A DNA stretch of 64,000 bases, taken from the NCBI RefSeq assembly GCF_030580935.1, contig NZ_JAUQOM010000011.1, forward strand, positions 30,453 to 94,452, written 5' to 3'. The notes below the pieces were generated by a model. It did not search any database. It saw nothing but the letters and a program-made list of their open reading frames with translations, and was not told the origin of the DNA. Position numbers and translations under genes: made by a program. Origin of the DNA: Sphingobium cyanobacteriorum (GTDB lineage: Bacteria; Pseudomonadota; Alphaproteobacteria; Sphingomonadales; Sphingomonadaceae). Positions within the stretch are counted from its first letter, which is position 1; every line of letters begins with the position of its first letter. Below, in pieces: positions 24,681 through 33,681 of this stretch.

Positions 24681-26050
24681 TTTTCGTCTCCAATGCCGAT
24701 GTTGATCGGCTTGACCGGCGCCTGGCCCCGCAATCGACCGACCTGATCGACCGGGATGCCCGCTTCCGCGGCGATCAGTTCGGCGGCGGCAAGGCCGCAA
24801 TAGCGACCCTGGCACCGGCCCATGCCGACCCGGCTGAACGCCTTGGCCCGGTTCGCCTCCTGCGCGCCCGTCTCGCGCATCACCGCGCGCAGATCACCCG
24901 CACTCACACCCTCGCAACGGCATAGCACCGCATCGTCGGGCAACGCTGCGGCCTGTGCGGACGGCCATGGAAAGGCCGTCGCCAGGCCGCGCGCGAACTT
25001 CGCATAGGTCGCCACCTCGCCGCGCAGGCTGGCCGTCACCCCCTTGTCCACCGGCAGGCCCAGATCAGCCAGCGCCGCCAGCGCCGCCAGCGTGCCGCTG
25101 GCCTCGGCCGATCGTGCGCCCAATATCCTTGCCCCGTCGCCCGCCAGATAGACGCCCGCCACGCTTGCCCGCCCGTCGCCATCGCGTTCCGGCAACCATT
25201 GCCGCGTGTGCGAATCGAACGCGAAGGCGCAGCGCGCCAGGTCGGCCAACTGGGTTTCGGGTCGCAAATGATGCCCCATCGCCACCGCGTCGCAGGCGAT
25301 GCTCTGTTCCTTGCCGCCGCTGTCGCGGAACCGCACGCCGTTGACGCCCGTATCGGGATCGCCCAATATCTCCACCGGCGTCACGCCCAGATGGACCGGC
25401 ACGCCAGCGCGCTTGATCGCCTGGGTCAGCTTCACGCCGTTCCACAGTATCGATGGCACTGCCAGCAGGTCGGGCAGCGCCTTGACCCGCGCGGAAAAGG
25501 GCGACGTGTCCAGCACCGCCGCCACGGCCGCTCCGGCCTCCACATATTGGCTCGCGACCAGATAGAGCAAAGGCCCGGAACCCATGAACACCACGCGATG
25601 CCCGATCGACACCGCCTGGCTCTTGAGCGCCACCTGCGCCCCGCCCAGGCTGTAACTGCCCGCATATTGCCAGCCCTTGACCGGCATCAGCCGGTCGGTG
25701 GCCCCGGTGCACAGAAGCAGCGCGTCGAACGGCAATGCTGTTTGACCTGTCCCACTCGCTGTCCACACATGGCGGTCGGCGATGTTCCAGACCAGTGTTT
25801 CGGGCCGATAGTCGATCCGGTCCCTGATCGCATCAAAAGCATCATGGACCGCCTGTGCCCGGTCCGCCTCCGTGCCGTACAGCTTGGTATAGGGCCGGGT
25901 GAAATTGTCCGGCTGGCGGCGATAGATCTGCCCGCCCGCGTGCCGCCCTTCGTCAAGGACGATCGGTTGCAGCCCCGCCGCGACACAGGCCTGTGCGGCG
26001 CGCGTGCCTGCGGGGCCGGCGCCGACGATGATTATGCGTTGCTCGGCCAT
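24677..26050 (-). CDS. NAD/FAD-binding oxidoreductase, HcnB-like subunit with C-terminal Fe-S domain
   Basis: A 457-residue protein. The N-terminal FAD Rossmann motif is IIIVGAGPAGTRAAQAC, a second nucleotide motif is VVFMGSGPLLYLVASQY, and VYLAGDGARILG supplies the second FAD contact. Four Cys in LCRCEGVSAGDL and GRCQGRYCG near the C-terminus form a BFD-like [2Fe-2S] site, as in HcnB and opine oxidase subunit A. It likely relays electrons from the HcnC-like subunit. The start at 26050 lies 19 bases inside the preceding gene. Confidence 0.88.
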   Translation of the reverse strand: MAEQRIIIVGAGPAGTRAAQACVAAGLQPIVLDEGRHAGGQIYRRQPDNFTRPYTKLYGTEADRAQAVHDAFDAIRDRIDYRPETLVWNIADRHVWTASGTGQTALPFDALLLCTGATDRLMPVKGWQYAGSYSLGGAQVALKSQAVSIGHRVVFMGSGPLLYLVASQYVEAGAAVAAVLDTSPFSARVKALPDLLAVPSILWNGVKLTQAIKRAGVPVHLGVTPVEILGDPDTGVNGVRFRDSGGKEQSIACDAVAMGHHLRPETQLADLARCAFAFDSHTRQWLPERDGDGRASVAGVYLAGDGARILGARSAEASGTLAALAALADLGLPVDKGVTASLRGEVATYAKFARGLATAFPWPSAQAAALPDDAVLCRCEGVSAGDLRAVMRETGAQEANRAKAFSRVGMGRCQGRYCGLAAAELIAAEAGIPVDQVGRLRGQAPVKPINIGIGDEK

Positions 26051-26337
26051 GTCGACTCCGGCTGGCTGGTGACGATGCGCTGGCCGGCTGTGGCCAGGGT
26101 GGAACAGGCGCGCAGCCGTTCGCCGCTGCTGGTCCAGACCCAGCAATCCTGACACGCCCCCATCAGGCAGAAGCCGGCACGCTTTTCCGGTCCGAACTCG
26201 CCCTGGCGCAGCGTGCCGCCACTGGCGAGCAGCGCCACCATCAGCGTGTCGCCTTCCAGCGCTGTGACCGGCTGGTCATCGACATACAGGGTGACGGGCG
26301 GGCGATCGGTTTCGCCCAGTCGTACGAACCGGCTCAT
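26032..26337 (-). CDS. (2Fe-2S)-binding protein, HcnA-like small subunit
   Basis: A 101-residue ferredoxin-like protein with Cys residues in GFCLMGACQDCWV and RLRAC, the pattern of plant-type [2Fe-2S] small subunits in HcnABC-type dehydrogenases. Start 26337 overlaps the stop of the ABC ATPase gene as ATGA; its 3' end overlaps the HcnB-like gene by 19 bases. Its presence completes the set of three subunits. The substrate of the complex is not evident. Confidence 0.88.
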   Translation of the reverse strand: MSRFVRLGETDRPPVTLYVDDQPVTALEGDTLMVALLASGGTLRQGEFGPEKRAGFCLMGACQDCWVWTSSGERLRACSTLATAGQRIVTSQPESTWPSNA

Positions 26338-28142
26338 GACGGGCACAGGCTTTCTGCTCCAAGATGGCAAAGGATGCGGTTGCCCTTCGCCAGCGGGTGG
26401 CGGGGCGGGGGTGTGATATTGCACAGTCCATCCACCCGCGCGGGACAGCGCGGCAGGAAGCGGCAGAGATCGGGATGGTCGCCCGCCGCGCCGATCGGCG
26501 GTGGCCCGCGGCCGGCATGGCTTTCCTCCAGCCAGCCCGCGCGCATTTCCGGCACCGATCCGATCAGCAGGTCGGTATAGGGATGGAAGGGCGCGGTCTG
26601 GAATGCGGCGCGCGGTCCCGTTTCGACCATCGTGCCCGCATAAAGGACCAATATGTCGTCGCAGATCGCCTTCACGGTCGAAATATCGTGGCTGATGAAC
26701 ATGGTGGCGATGCCCAGTTCGCGGCGCAATTCCGCCATCAGGTCCAGGATAGCCGCGCCCACCACGGTATCCAGCGCCGACGTGACTTCATCGCACAGGA
26801 TCAGTTGCGGATCGGCCGCCAGCGCCCGTGCCAGGTTGACGCGCTGCTTCTGCCCGCCCGACAGGCCGCCGATATTGCGGTCGATCAGGGTCGCGGGCAG
26901 GCGAATGAGGTCCATCAGCTCCATCACCCGCAGATGCGCGGCATTGCCCTTCAGCCCGTGATAAAAGGCCAGTGGCCGTTCCAGTATCTGCTGCACGCTA
27001 TGCGCGGGGTTCAGTGCGGTATCGGCATTCTGGAAGACCAGTTGTACTCGCCGGAACTGGTCACGGCTGCGCCCGGCCAGTCCCGGCGGCAATGGTTCGC
27101 CATCCAGCAGCACCTGCCCGCTCGCGGGGGGCAGCAGTCCGGCGATGACCCGTGCGATGGTCGACTTGCCCGACCCGGATTCGCCGATCACGCCCAGCGT
27201 GGCGCCGCGCTCGATCGTCAGGTTGATGTCGCGCAGCACCGGCATGCGCGGCCGCCCGGCCTTGTCAATCTTGCCATAGCCCGCCGTCAGCCCGCGAATT
27301 TCGAGCAAGGGCGCGGCCGGCACCGCCGCCCTGGCCGGTGTCGGCCGCATCGCGGGCCGGGCGGCCGCCATCAACGTCCTGGTATAATCGTCGGCCGGAC
27401 TGTGCAGGATTTGCGCGGATGCGCCGGCTTCGCGGATGCGTCCCTGATTGAGCACGACGATCTGGTCCGCCATCTGGGCCACCACGGCCAGGTCGTGCGA
27501 CACATAGATGGCGGTCGCGCCGCGTTCGAGCACCACGGCCTTGAACGCGCGCAGCACCTCGATCTGGGTGGTGACATCCAGTGCCGTGGTCGGTTCGTCC
27601 AATATGATCAGTTCGGGATCGGTAATCAGCGCCATCGCCGCCATCAGCCGTTGCAACTGCCCGCCTGACAATTGGTGCGGATAACGCGCGCCGATCGTGT
27701 CGGGGAAGGGCAGGGCCAGCGCCCGGAACAGTTCGACCGCCTTGGCTTCCGCCTTGTCGCGCGGCATCAGGTCGTGGATCAGGGCGGGTTCCACTACCTG
27801 ATCCATGATCGTGCGGGATGGATTGAAGGCCGCCGCCGCGCTTTGCGCGATATAGGCGATGCGATTGCCGCGCAGTTGCGCCAGCGCGGTGCGATCCAGC
27901 CTGGTCAGTTCCGCGTCGCCCACACGGATTGATCCGCCCGCGATGGTCGCGCCGGGCCGGGCATGGCCCAGCAGGGTCAGGGCGATGGTCGTCTTGCCCG
28001 ATCCGCTTTCCCCGATCAGTGCCAGCACCTCGCCGCGCTTCAGCGCGAAATCAATGCCACTGACGATAGGGAATGTCTCGCCCTGCGCATTGCGCGCAGT
28101 GACGCACAGGTCTTTCACCTCGATATGGGGTCTGTCGGTCAT
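26334..28142 (-). CDS. Dipeptide/oligopeptide-type ABC transporter, fused double ATPase
   Basis: A 602-residue fusion of two OppD/OppF-type ATPases. The first has Walker A GESGSGKTT (44-52) and LSGGQ (158-162); the second has GESGSGKST (320-328), then LSGGQKQR and LILCDEVTSALD. The C-terminal Cys-rich tail DLCRFLPRCPARVDGLC is the usual Opp/Dpp signature. It powers import through the two permeases encoded upstream. Start 28142 overlaps the permease stop as ATGA. Confidence 0.93.
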   Translation of the reverse strand: MTDRPHIEVKDLCVTARNAQGETFPIVSGIDFALKRGEVLALIGESGSGKTTIALTLLGHARPGATIAGGSIRVGDAELTRLDRTALAQLRGNRIAYIAQSAAAAFNPSRTIMDQVVEPALIHDLMPRDKAEAKAVELFRALALPFPDTIGARYPHQLSGGQLQRLMAAMALITDPELIILDEPTTALDVTTQIEVLRAFKAVVLERGATAIYVSHDLAVVAQMADQIVVLNQGRIREAGASAQILHSPADDYTRTLMAAARPAMRPTPARAAVPAAPLLEIRGLTAGYGKIDKAGRPRMPVLRDINLTIERGATLGVIGESGSGKSTIARVIAGLLPPASGQVLLDGEPLPPGLAGRSRDQFRRVQLVFQNADTALNPAHSVQQILERPLAFYHGLKGNAAHLRVMELMDLIRLPATLIDRNIGGLSGGQKQRVNLARALAADPQLILCDEVTSALDTVVGAAILDLMAELRRELGIATMFISHDISTVKAICDDILVLYAGTMVETGPRAAFQTAPFHPYTDLLIGSVPEMRAGWLEESHAGRGPPPIGAAGDHPDLCRFLPRCPARVDGLCNITPPPRHPLAKGNRILCHLGAESLCPS

Positions 28143-28966
28143 CGGCCTTTCCCCCTGCCCGGCAGGGCATCGATCAGCAGGTTTACGCCCACGGTCAGTG
28201 TCGCGATCGCCACCGCCGGCGCCAGGATCGCAAGCGCCCCTTCGCCCAGCCCGGAAATATTCTCGCGCACCAGCGATCCCAGGTCTGCGTCCGGCGGCTG
28301 GACGCCCAGCCCCAGGAAGGACAGGCCCGACAGCAGCAGCACGATGAATACGAAGCGCAGGCCGAAATCGGCGAGCAGCGGATGGATCATGTTGGGCAGC
28401 ACTTCGGCGATGGCGATGTGGAACCGTCCCTCGCCCCGTGCCTTGGCGACCTGCACATAATCCATCTGGACCAGATTTACCGCCAGCGCGCGGGCGATGC
28501 GATAATTGCCCGGTACATAGGTGATCGCCGCGATCAGCAGCAGCAGCGGCAGTGACGATCCGAACGCCGCCACCAGCACCAGTGAAAAAATCTTGGACGG
28601 GATGGATATCAGCATGTCCATGAAACGGGACAGTGGCTCGTCGACCCTGGGCCCGCCTACGGCGGCGGTCAGCGCCAGCGCCGTCCCGGTCGCGCTTGCC
28701 AGCATCGCGGCGGCGGCGGCCAGCCCGACGGTATAGCGCGCGCCCGACAATAGCCGGCTCAACACGTCGCGGCCCAGATAGTCGCTGCCCAGCCAATGGG
28801 CGGCCGAATAGCCGTCGAACACGTCATAGGCGACGAAGGCGCCGACGGGGTAGGGTGCCAGCATCGGCCCGAACAGGGCTATGGCCAACCAGAAGATGAC
28901 CAGCATCAGGCCGATCTTGCCGGACAGCGGCAGGGCTTTCGCCTTTTGGAGAGACACAGCGATCAT
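28139..28966 (-). CDS. Peptide-type ABC transporter permease (DppC-like)
   Basis: A 275-residue inner-membrane protein with about six helices. HWLGSDYLGRDVLSRLLSGAR is the conserved N-terminal DppC segment; the EAA loop reads DYVQVAKARGEG...HIAIAEVLPNMIHPL, and the end has LSGLSFLGLGVQPPDADLGSL. It pairs with the DppB-like permease; the genes overlap as ATGA at both ends. Confidence 0.93.
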   Translation of the reverse strand: MIAVSLQKAKALPLSGKIGLMLVIFWLAIALFGPMLAPYPVGAFVAYDVFDGYSAAHWLGSDYLGRDVLSRLLSGARYTVGLAAAAAMLASATGTALALTAAVGGPRVDEPLSRFMDMLISIPSKIFSLVLVAAFGSSLPLLLLIAAITYVPGNYRIARALAVNLVQMDYVQVAKARGEGRFHIAIAEVLPNMIHPLLADFGLRFVFIVLLLSGLSFLGLGVQPPDADLGSLVRENISGLGEGALAILAPAVAIATLTVGVNLLIDALPGRGKGR

Positions 28967-29943
28967 TGTGCACGCAACCTGGGGTTGGCAAGGATCGCGG
29001 TGACATCCGCGATCAGCATCAGGATCAGATAGGCCGCGCAGAAAATCATGGCGCACGCCTGGAGCAGCGGCATGTCGCGGCTGGTGACGGCGTTGACCAT
29101 CAGGCTGGCAAGCCCCGGATAGTTGAAAATGGTTTCCACGATCACCGCGCCGCCCAGCAGGTAGGACAGGCTCAATGCCATGGCGTTGACGATCGGCGCG
29201 ATCGCATTGGGCATGATATGCTTGAGCACCACCTGCACCGGCGCGACACCCTTCAGCACCGCCATTTCGACATAGGGCCGGTCCATCTGGTCGATCACCG
29301 CCGCGCGCGTCATCCGCGCCATTTGCGCGATGACGACGACGCTCAGCGTCAGGATCGGCATCGCGACCCCGCGCAGATACTCGCCCCAGCTCATCTCGTC
29401 GGAAACAAGGGCGATCGAAGGCAGCCAGCGCAATTCGACCGAAAAGAGCAGCACCGCGATCGTCGCCACCAGAAATTCCGGCACCGCGACCATCGACAGG
29501 GTGGTGATGTTGAGCGCCCGGTCGATCCGGCCGCCCCGATTCATCGCCGATCCGATGCCGATCGCCAGCGCCGCCGGCACCGCGATCAGGGCGGTCAGCG
29601 CGGCCAGCAACAGGCTGTTGGGCAGACGGCTGGAAATCACTTCGGCCACCGGCATGTTGGCGACCAGGGACTGGCCCGGATCGCCGCTCACCATGCCGCT
29701 CAGCCAGCTTGCATAACGGACCGGCGCGGGACGATCGAGGCCCATTTCGTGCCGCAGCGCCGCCACCTGTTCGGCGGTCGCGCTTTGTCCCAGCGCTTCC
29801 TGCGCGGCGTCGCCGGGCAGCAGTTGCGCAATGACGAAGATCGTCATCGACACCAGCAACAGGGTCAGCAGCGACGATGCGAAGCGTTTGCCGATCAGGA
29901 TCAGCGCGGCCTTCATGCCGCTGAAAGTCGCAGCACCCGCCAT
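28963..29943 (-). CDS. Peptide-type ABC transporter permease (DppB-like)
   Basis: A 326-residue inner-membrane protein: first helix LLTLLLVSMTIFVIAQLLPGD, the EAA loop RPYVEMAVLKGVAPVQVVLKHIMPNAI and the final helices ending in TAILANPRLRAQ. The ATG at 29943 overlaps the stop of the substrate-binding gene as TGATG and is preferred over an ATG 15 bases upstream. It forms the import channel with the DppC-like subunit. Confidence 0.92.
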   Translation of the reverse strand: MAGAATFSGMKAALILIGKRFASSLLTLLLVSMTIFVIAQLLPGDAAQEALGQSATAEQVAALRHEMGLDRPAPVRYASWLSGMVSGDPGQSLVANMPVAEVISSRLPNSLLLAALTALIAVPAALAIGIGSAMNRGGRIDRALNITTLSMVAVPEFLVATIAVLLFSVELRWLPSIALVSDEMSWGEYLRGVAMPILTLSVVVIAQMARMTRAAVIDQMDRPYVEMAVLKGVAPVQVVLKHIMPNAIAPIVNAMALSLSYLLGGAVIVETIFNYPGLASLMVNAVTSRDMPLLQACAMIFCAAYLILMLIADVTAILANPRLRAQ

Positions 29944-31484
29944 CAGCCTTCCCACCACACATGTTCAGCGAATTGATAACCCATCAAGCCCCCCAGCGAC
30001 ACCGGCCGCAGGCCCTTCAACCGCCGGTCATATCCGTCGATCAGGCTGATAAAGACCGGAATGCCGACCCCGCAATGGGCGCGGACCAGCCCCTGCATTT
30101 CGCCATAAAGCTGCTTGCGCCGTCCCTGGTCGGCCTCGCCCCGCGCCTCCAGCAGCAGTCGGTCGAAACGCGGATTCTTCCACCCGCTCTCGTTCCAGGC
30201 CGCATCGGACTTGTAGAACAGGCTGAACAGCAGGTCGGCGGTCGGCCGGGGGTTGGTGTTGCCGAAACCCAGCGGGTGCTTCATCCAGTGGGTCGACCAG
30301 TAACCATCCGCCGGCACGCGATTGACCGCCAGGTTCAACCCCACGCGCGATCCATATTCCTGCAATATCGAGGCCATGTCGACCGATCCGTCCGCCGCCG
30401 GCGACGCATAGACCGGCAACCGCACGCCGGTCAGGCCGGCGCGTTGCAGATGCCAGCGCGCCTTGTCCAGGTCGAGGCTCGTCTGCGGCAGGTCGGCGCG
30501 ATAATAAGGGTGGAAGGGCGGGATCGGCTGGTCATTGGCGATCGTCGCATAGCCGCGATAGAGCGCCCGCTTGATCAGTGGCCGGTCGGTCAGATATTTC
30601 ATCGCCGCGACGAAATGCGGATTGCCCGTTGGCAACTGGTCCTGCCGCATGATCAGGTTGGTGTAGAGGCTGGACGGCGTTTCCAGCAGGCCATGGCCGC
30701 GCGATGCCATGACCCGCTTGGCCGATCGCGGATTGACCGCGATCACCAGTTGGACATCGCCCGACAACAGCGCGTTGACCCGGCTAACCTCGTCGGGAAT
30801 GCCGATCAGCTCGATCTCGTCCAGCCAGGCCTTGCCCGGCTTCCAGTAATTGGGGTTGCGCCGTACCAGGGTCCGCACGCCCGGCCGGAACTGCGTCACC
30901 ATATAGGGGCCGGTGCCGTTGGCGGTGCGGAAATCCCTGGTGCCCGCGCGCAGGATCAGGAAATGCGATTGCGCCAGGATCGCGGGCAGATCGGCATTGG
31001 GTCCGGTCAGGCGGATGACGACATCCTGTTTCCCCGCCGCCTTCACCTCGGCAAATTGTTCGGCAATCGTCGCCAGCTTCGATCCGACCGCCGGGTCTTT
31101 GTGCCGCAGCAGCGACCAGACGACATCTTGCGCCGTCAGGCTCGCGCCGTCATGGAATGTCACGCCCTTGCGCAGCCGGACATGCCAGACCGTCTGGTCG
31201 TCGCTCACGATCCGTTCGGCCAGCGCTGGTCGCGCGATCAGGTCGCCGCCCATCTGCGTCAGCCCGCTATAGACCATATAGTGCCGCACATAGTCGGTCG
31301 ACAGCGCGCCCTTGGCGGGGTCGAGCGTGTCGGCGGTCGAGCTGGACAGGCTGGCCACGCGGATGTGACCGCCCCGGCGCGGCTTGCTGGCAGCCAGCAC
31401 GCTGTCAGGCAGCAGCAGTCCCGCCCCAAGGCCCAGCCCTGCGCCGATCAGTCCGCGTCGCGAAAGAGAGGCAAATTCGTCCAT
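29943..31484 (-). CDS. Peptide-type ABC transporter substrate-binding protein (SBP family 5)
   Basis: A 513-residue periplasmic binding protein. A Tat-like signal (SRRGLIGAGLGLGAGLLL) precedes the mature protein; GGHIRVASLSSSTADTLDP, VWHVRLRKGVTFHDGASLTAQDVVWSL and NGTGPYMV are family 5 hallmarks. It decides what the importer brings in, but no ligand can be inferred. Its start overlaps the stop of the upstream oxidase as TGATG. Confidence 0.93.
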   Translation of the reverse strand: MDEFASLSRRGLIGAGLGLGAGLLLPDSVLAASKPRRGGHIRVASLSSSTADTLDPAKGALSTDYVRHYMVYSGLTQMGGDLIARPALAERIVSDDQTVWHVRLRKGVTFHDGASLTAQDVVWSLLRHKDPAVGSKLATIAEQFAEVKAAGKQDVVIRLTGPNADLPAILAQSHFLILRAGTRDFRTANGTGPYMVTQFRPGVRTLVRRNPNYWKPGKAWLDEIELIGIPDEVSRVNALLSGDVQLVIAVNPRSAKRVMASRGHGLLETPSSLYTNLIMRQDQLPTGNPHFVAAMKYLTDRPLIKRALYRGYATIANDQPIPPFHPYYRADLPQTSLDLDKARWHLQRAGLTGVRLPVYASPAADGSVDMASILQEYGSRVGLNLAVNRVPADGYWSTHWMKHPLGFGNTNPRPTADLLFSLFYKSDAAWNESGWKNPRFDRLLLEARGEADQGRRKQLYGEMQGLVRAHCGVGIPVFISLIDGYDRRLKGLRPVSLGGLMGYQFAEHVWWEG

Positions 31485-32767
31485 CAATGGATCATATCCT
31501 GCCATTTGTACCACAGGCCCACCAGCGGCAGGAACCACGGCTTGCCAAAATGACCCGGCACGCTCGGCCAGTCGAGATTGCCCCAGGGATTGGCCGCCAC
31601 GTCGCCGGCCATCACCCTGGCCATGGCCTGCCCCATATAGGTCGCCATCTGCACGCCATGGCCGCTATAGCCCATCGAATAGAAAATCCCGTCCTGCTCG
31701 CCCGCGCGCGGCAGGCGGTCGGCGGTCAGGTCGACCATCCCGCCCCAGACATGGCTGACGCCCACGCCCTTCAGAGCCGGGAAAATGTCGCCCATCACCT
31801 CTTGCAATATATGGCCGCTCTTCAGGTCCGATCGCGGATCGCTGATGGCAAAGCGCGCCCGCCCGCCAAAGATCAGGCGATTGTCGGGCGTCAGCCGGAA
31901 ATAATTGCCGATATTCTTGCTGGTCACATAATTGCGCCGGTTCGGCAGCAACGTTTCGACCAGCGCATCGTCCAGCGGATCGGTGGCGATGATGAAGCTG
32001 CCGACCGACACGATCCGCCGCCGGAAAAAGCCGAAGGGCGCGGCGGCCGGCGCGCCGCCGGTCGCGACCAGTATCTGGGCGGCCGTCACCTGTCCCCTGG
32101 GCGTCGTCACGCGCCAGCCGCCCGTCACCTTGTCCATGCCGGTGACGGGCGCCTGCTCGAAAATCCGCGCCCCGGCGCGCGCCGCCGCTTCGGCCAGCCC
32201 CACGCCAAAGCGGGCGGGATGCAATTGCGCGCTGGTCGTCTGGATCAGCGCGCCGTGGAAGGCGTCCGATCCCACTTCCTCGCGCATGCGGTCTGGCGGC
32301 ACCAGCCGGACATTGTCGTCCACTTCCGCACGCAGCAGGTCGTGCGCGCGGGCCAGCTTGTCATAATGGGCGGGCTTGGCGGCCAGCTTCACCCGGCCGC
32401 AGCGACGGAAGGCGCAGTCTATGCCTTCCTGTTGCGCGATCCGTTCAACCATGTCCACCGCGTCGCAATGGACGCGATAATAGGCTTTGGCGATATCCTT
32501 GCCGAAGCGGGCGGACAGCGCCCCATAATCATGGGCCGTGCCATTATTGCACTGGCCCCCATTGCGTCCCGAAGCCTCTCCGGCCACCTGTCCCTGTTCC
32601 AGCAGCATGACGCTGGCACCTTGCCTCGCCAGCGCCAGCGCGGCCGACAGGCCGGTGAAGCCGCCGCCGATGATGGCAACGTCCACCTTGCCCCCGACCT
32701 CGCCCTGCGTCCCGCCGGTAAAGGCGGGGGCGCTGGCCAGCCAGTAGGAGAGGGAGGGGGCCGTCAT
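31484..32767 (-). CDS. FAD-dependent amine oxidase/dehydrogenase (PuuB-like, DAO family)
   Basis: A 427-residue flavoprotein: VDVAIIGGGFTGLSAALALARQG (FAD site), EASGRNGGQCNNG, LVATGGAPAA and the C-terminal GIFYSMGYSGHGVQMATYMG. The order of motifs is that of gamma-glutamylputrescine oxidase (PuuB) and related secondary-amine oxidases. It would oxidise an amine of the imported compound to an imine or aldehyde. It starts eight bases after the HAD gene stop (32767), with no room for a separate promoter. Different from the HcnC-like oxidase at the other end of the operon. Confidence 0.88.
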   Translation of the reverse strand: MTAPSLSYWLASAPAFTGGTQGEVGGKVDVAIIGGGFTGLSAALALARQGASVMLLEQGQVAGEASGRNGGQCNNGTAHDYGALSARFGKDIAKAYYRVHCDAVDMVERIAQQEGIDCAFRRCGRVKLAAKPAHYDKLARAHDLLRAEVDDNVRLVPPDRMREEVGSDAFHGALIQTTSAQLHPARFGVGLAEAAARAGARIFEQAPVTGMDKVTGGWRVTTPRGQVTAAQILVATGGAPAAAPFGFFRRRIVSVGSFIIATDPLDDALVETLLPNRRNYVTSKNIGNYFRLTPDNRLIFGGRARFAISDPRSDLKSGHILQEVMGDIFPALKGVGVSHVWGGMVDLTADRLPRAGEQDGIFYSMGYSGHGVQMATYMGQAMARVMAGDVAANPWGNLDWPSVPGHFGKPWFLPLVGLWYKWQDMIH

Positions 32768-32774
32768 GGCGCGC

Positions 32775-33443
32775 TTACAGCCCCACGACCGCCGGCAGGC
32801 AGCCGATATGGGGGATTTCCACGTCGCGATAGAAGGGGTTGGACGGCTCATGGCCGCGCCCCACGAACACGCGACAGCCAAAATGCAGGTCGGTCGCCGT
32901 ATTCTGGTCATAGCGGAAGCTGGAGGAGACATGCATCATGTCCTCCGGGTTCGCGCCCAACTGGTCGAACATATATTCGAACGCCTGCATCCGCGGCTTG
33001 TACGCCTGCGCCATCTGCGCGGTATAGACGGCGTGGAACGGCGCACCCAGCATCCCCACATTGTGATGGATCTGGTCGTTCATCGCGTTGGACAGGATGA
33101 CGAGCGGAATCTTGTCGCCGATCTTGGACAGGCCGCCGGGCACATCATCATGCGGGCCCCAGGTGGGAACCGCGAAATAGATGGAATCGGCGTCGGCCTC
33201 GCGATATTCGACTTTCCATTTCTGGCAGGCGCGACGCAGCGAATTGCGGATAACGTCCTGATAGGGTTCCCACGGACCCAGCACCTGATCCAGGCGATAG
33301 GCGCCCCAGTCCTTGCAAAAGGCAGGCAGATTCTCTGCGGCGATGCGATCGGCCATGAACTCTGTCGCCATCGTGGCCATGCGGAAACGGGTGAGCGTGC
33401 CATAGCAGTCGAAGCTGATATATTTGGGCCGGAAATTGGGCAT
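32775..33443 (-). CDS. Type II haloacid dehalogenase-like hydrolase
   Basis: A 222-residue HAD hydrolase. The nucleophile is Asp12 in ISFDCYGTL, motif II is VILSNAMN, motif III Lys is in AYKPRMQAF and motif IV lies in HVSSSFRYDQNTA. This is the type II 2-haloacid dehalogenase pattern, but many such proteins act on other substrates, so dehalogenation should not be assumed. It is the first gene of the nine-gene operon; an AAAGGA precedes its ATG at 33443. Confidence 0.85.
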   Translation of the reverse strand: MPNFRPKYISFDCYGTLTRFRMATMATEFMADRIAAENLPAFCKDWGAYRLDQVLGPWEPYQDVIRNSLRRACQKWKVEYREADADSIYFAVPTWGPHDDVPGGLSKIGDKIPLVILSNAMNDQIHHNVGMLGAPFHAVYTAQMAQAYKPRMQAFEYMFDQLGANPEDMMHVSSSFRYDQNTATDLHFGCRVFVGRGHEPSNPFYRDVEIPHIGCLPAVVGL

Positions 33444-33681
33444 TGGCGGAGCGTCCTTTGCAGGTTCTGAAGGTGGCTTGGGATGCCGTTTGACAACAGC
33501 ATTACGACATGGCGGGGGCGGAACATGCGCCCGATTGCTTTGGGTCGCGGCGCAGATTTACGGCTTTATCACGATCCTTTCGGCATAGTTTGCCGCGCGC
33601 CCTGCGGGGTGGCAATCGGGGGGGCGGGACAGGGTGGAAAGGGTTGGTTCTGCCCCATGCGCGGCATGGAATGTCGCACGC

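Noticed and set aside
32775..33443. Organohalogen degradation suggested by the haloacid dehalogenase motif
   Set aside because: Type II HAD proteins are often found in amine and amino-acid operons with other roles, and no other dehalogenation gene is present.
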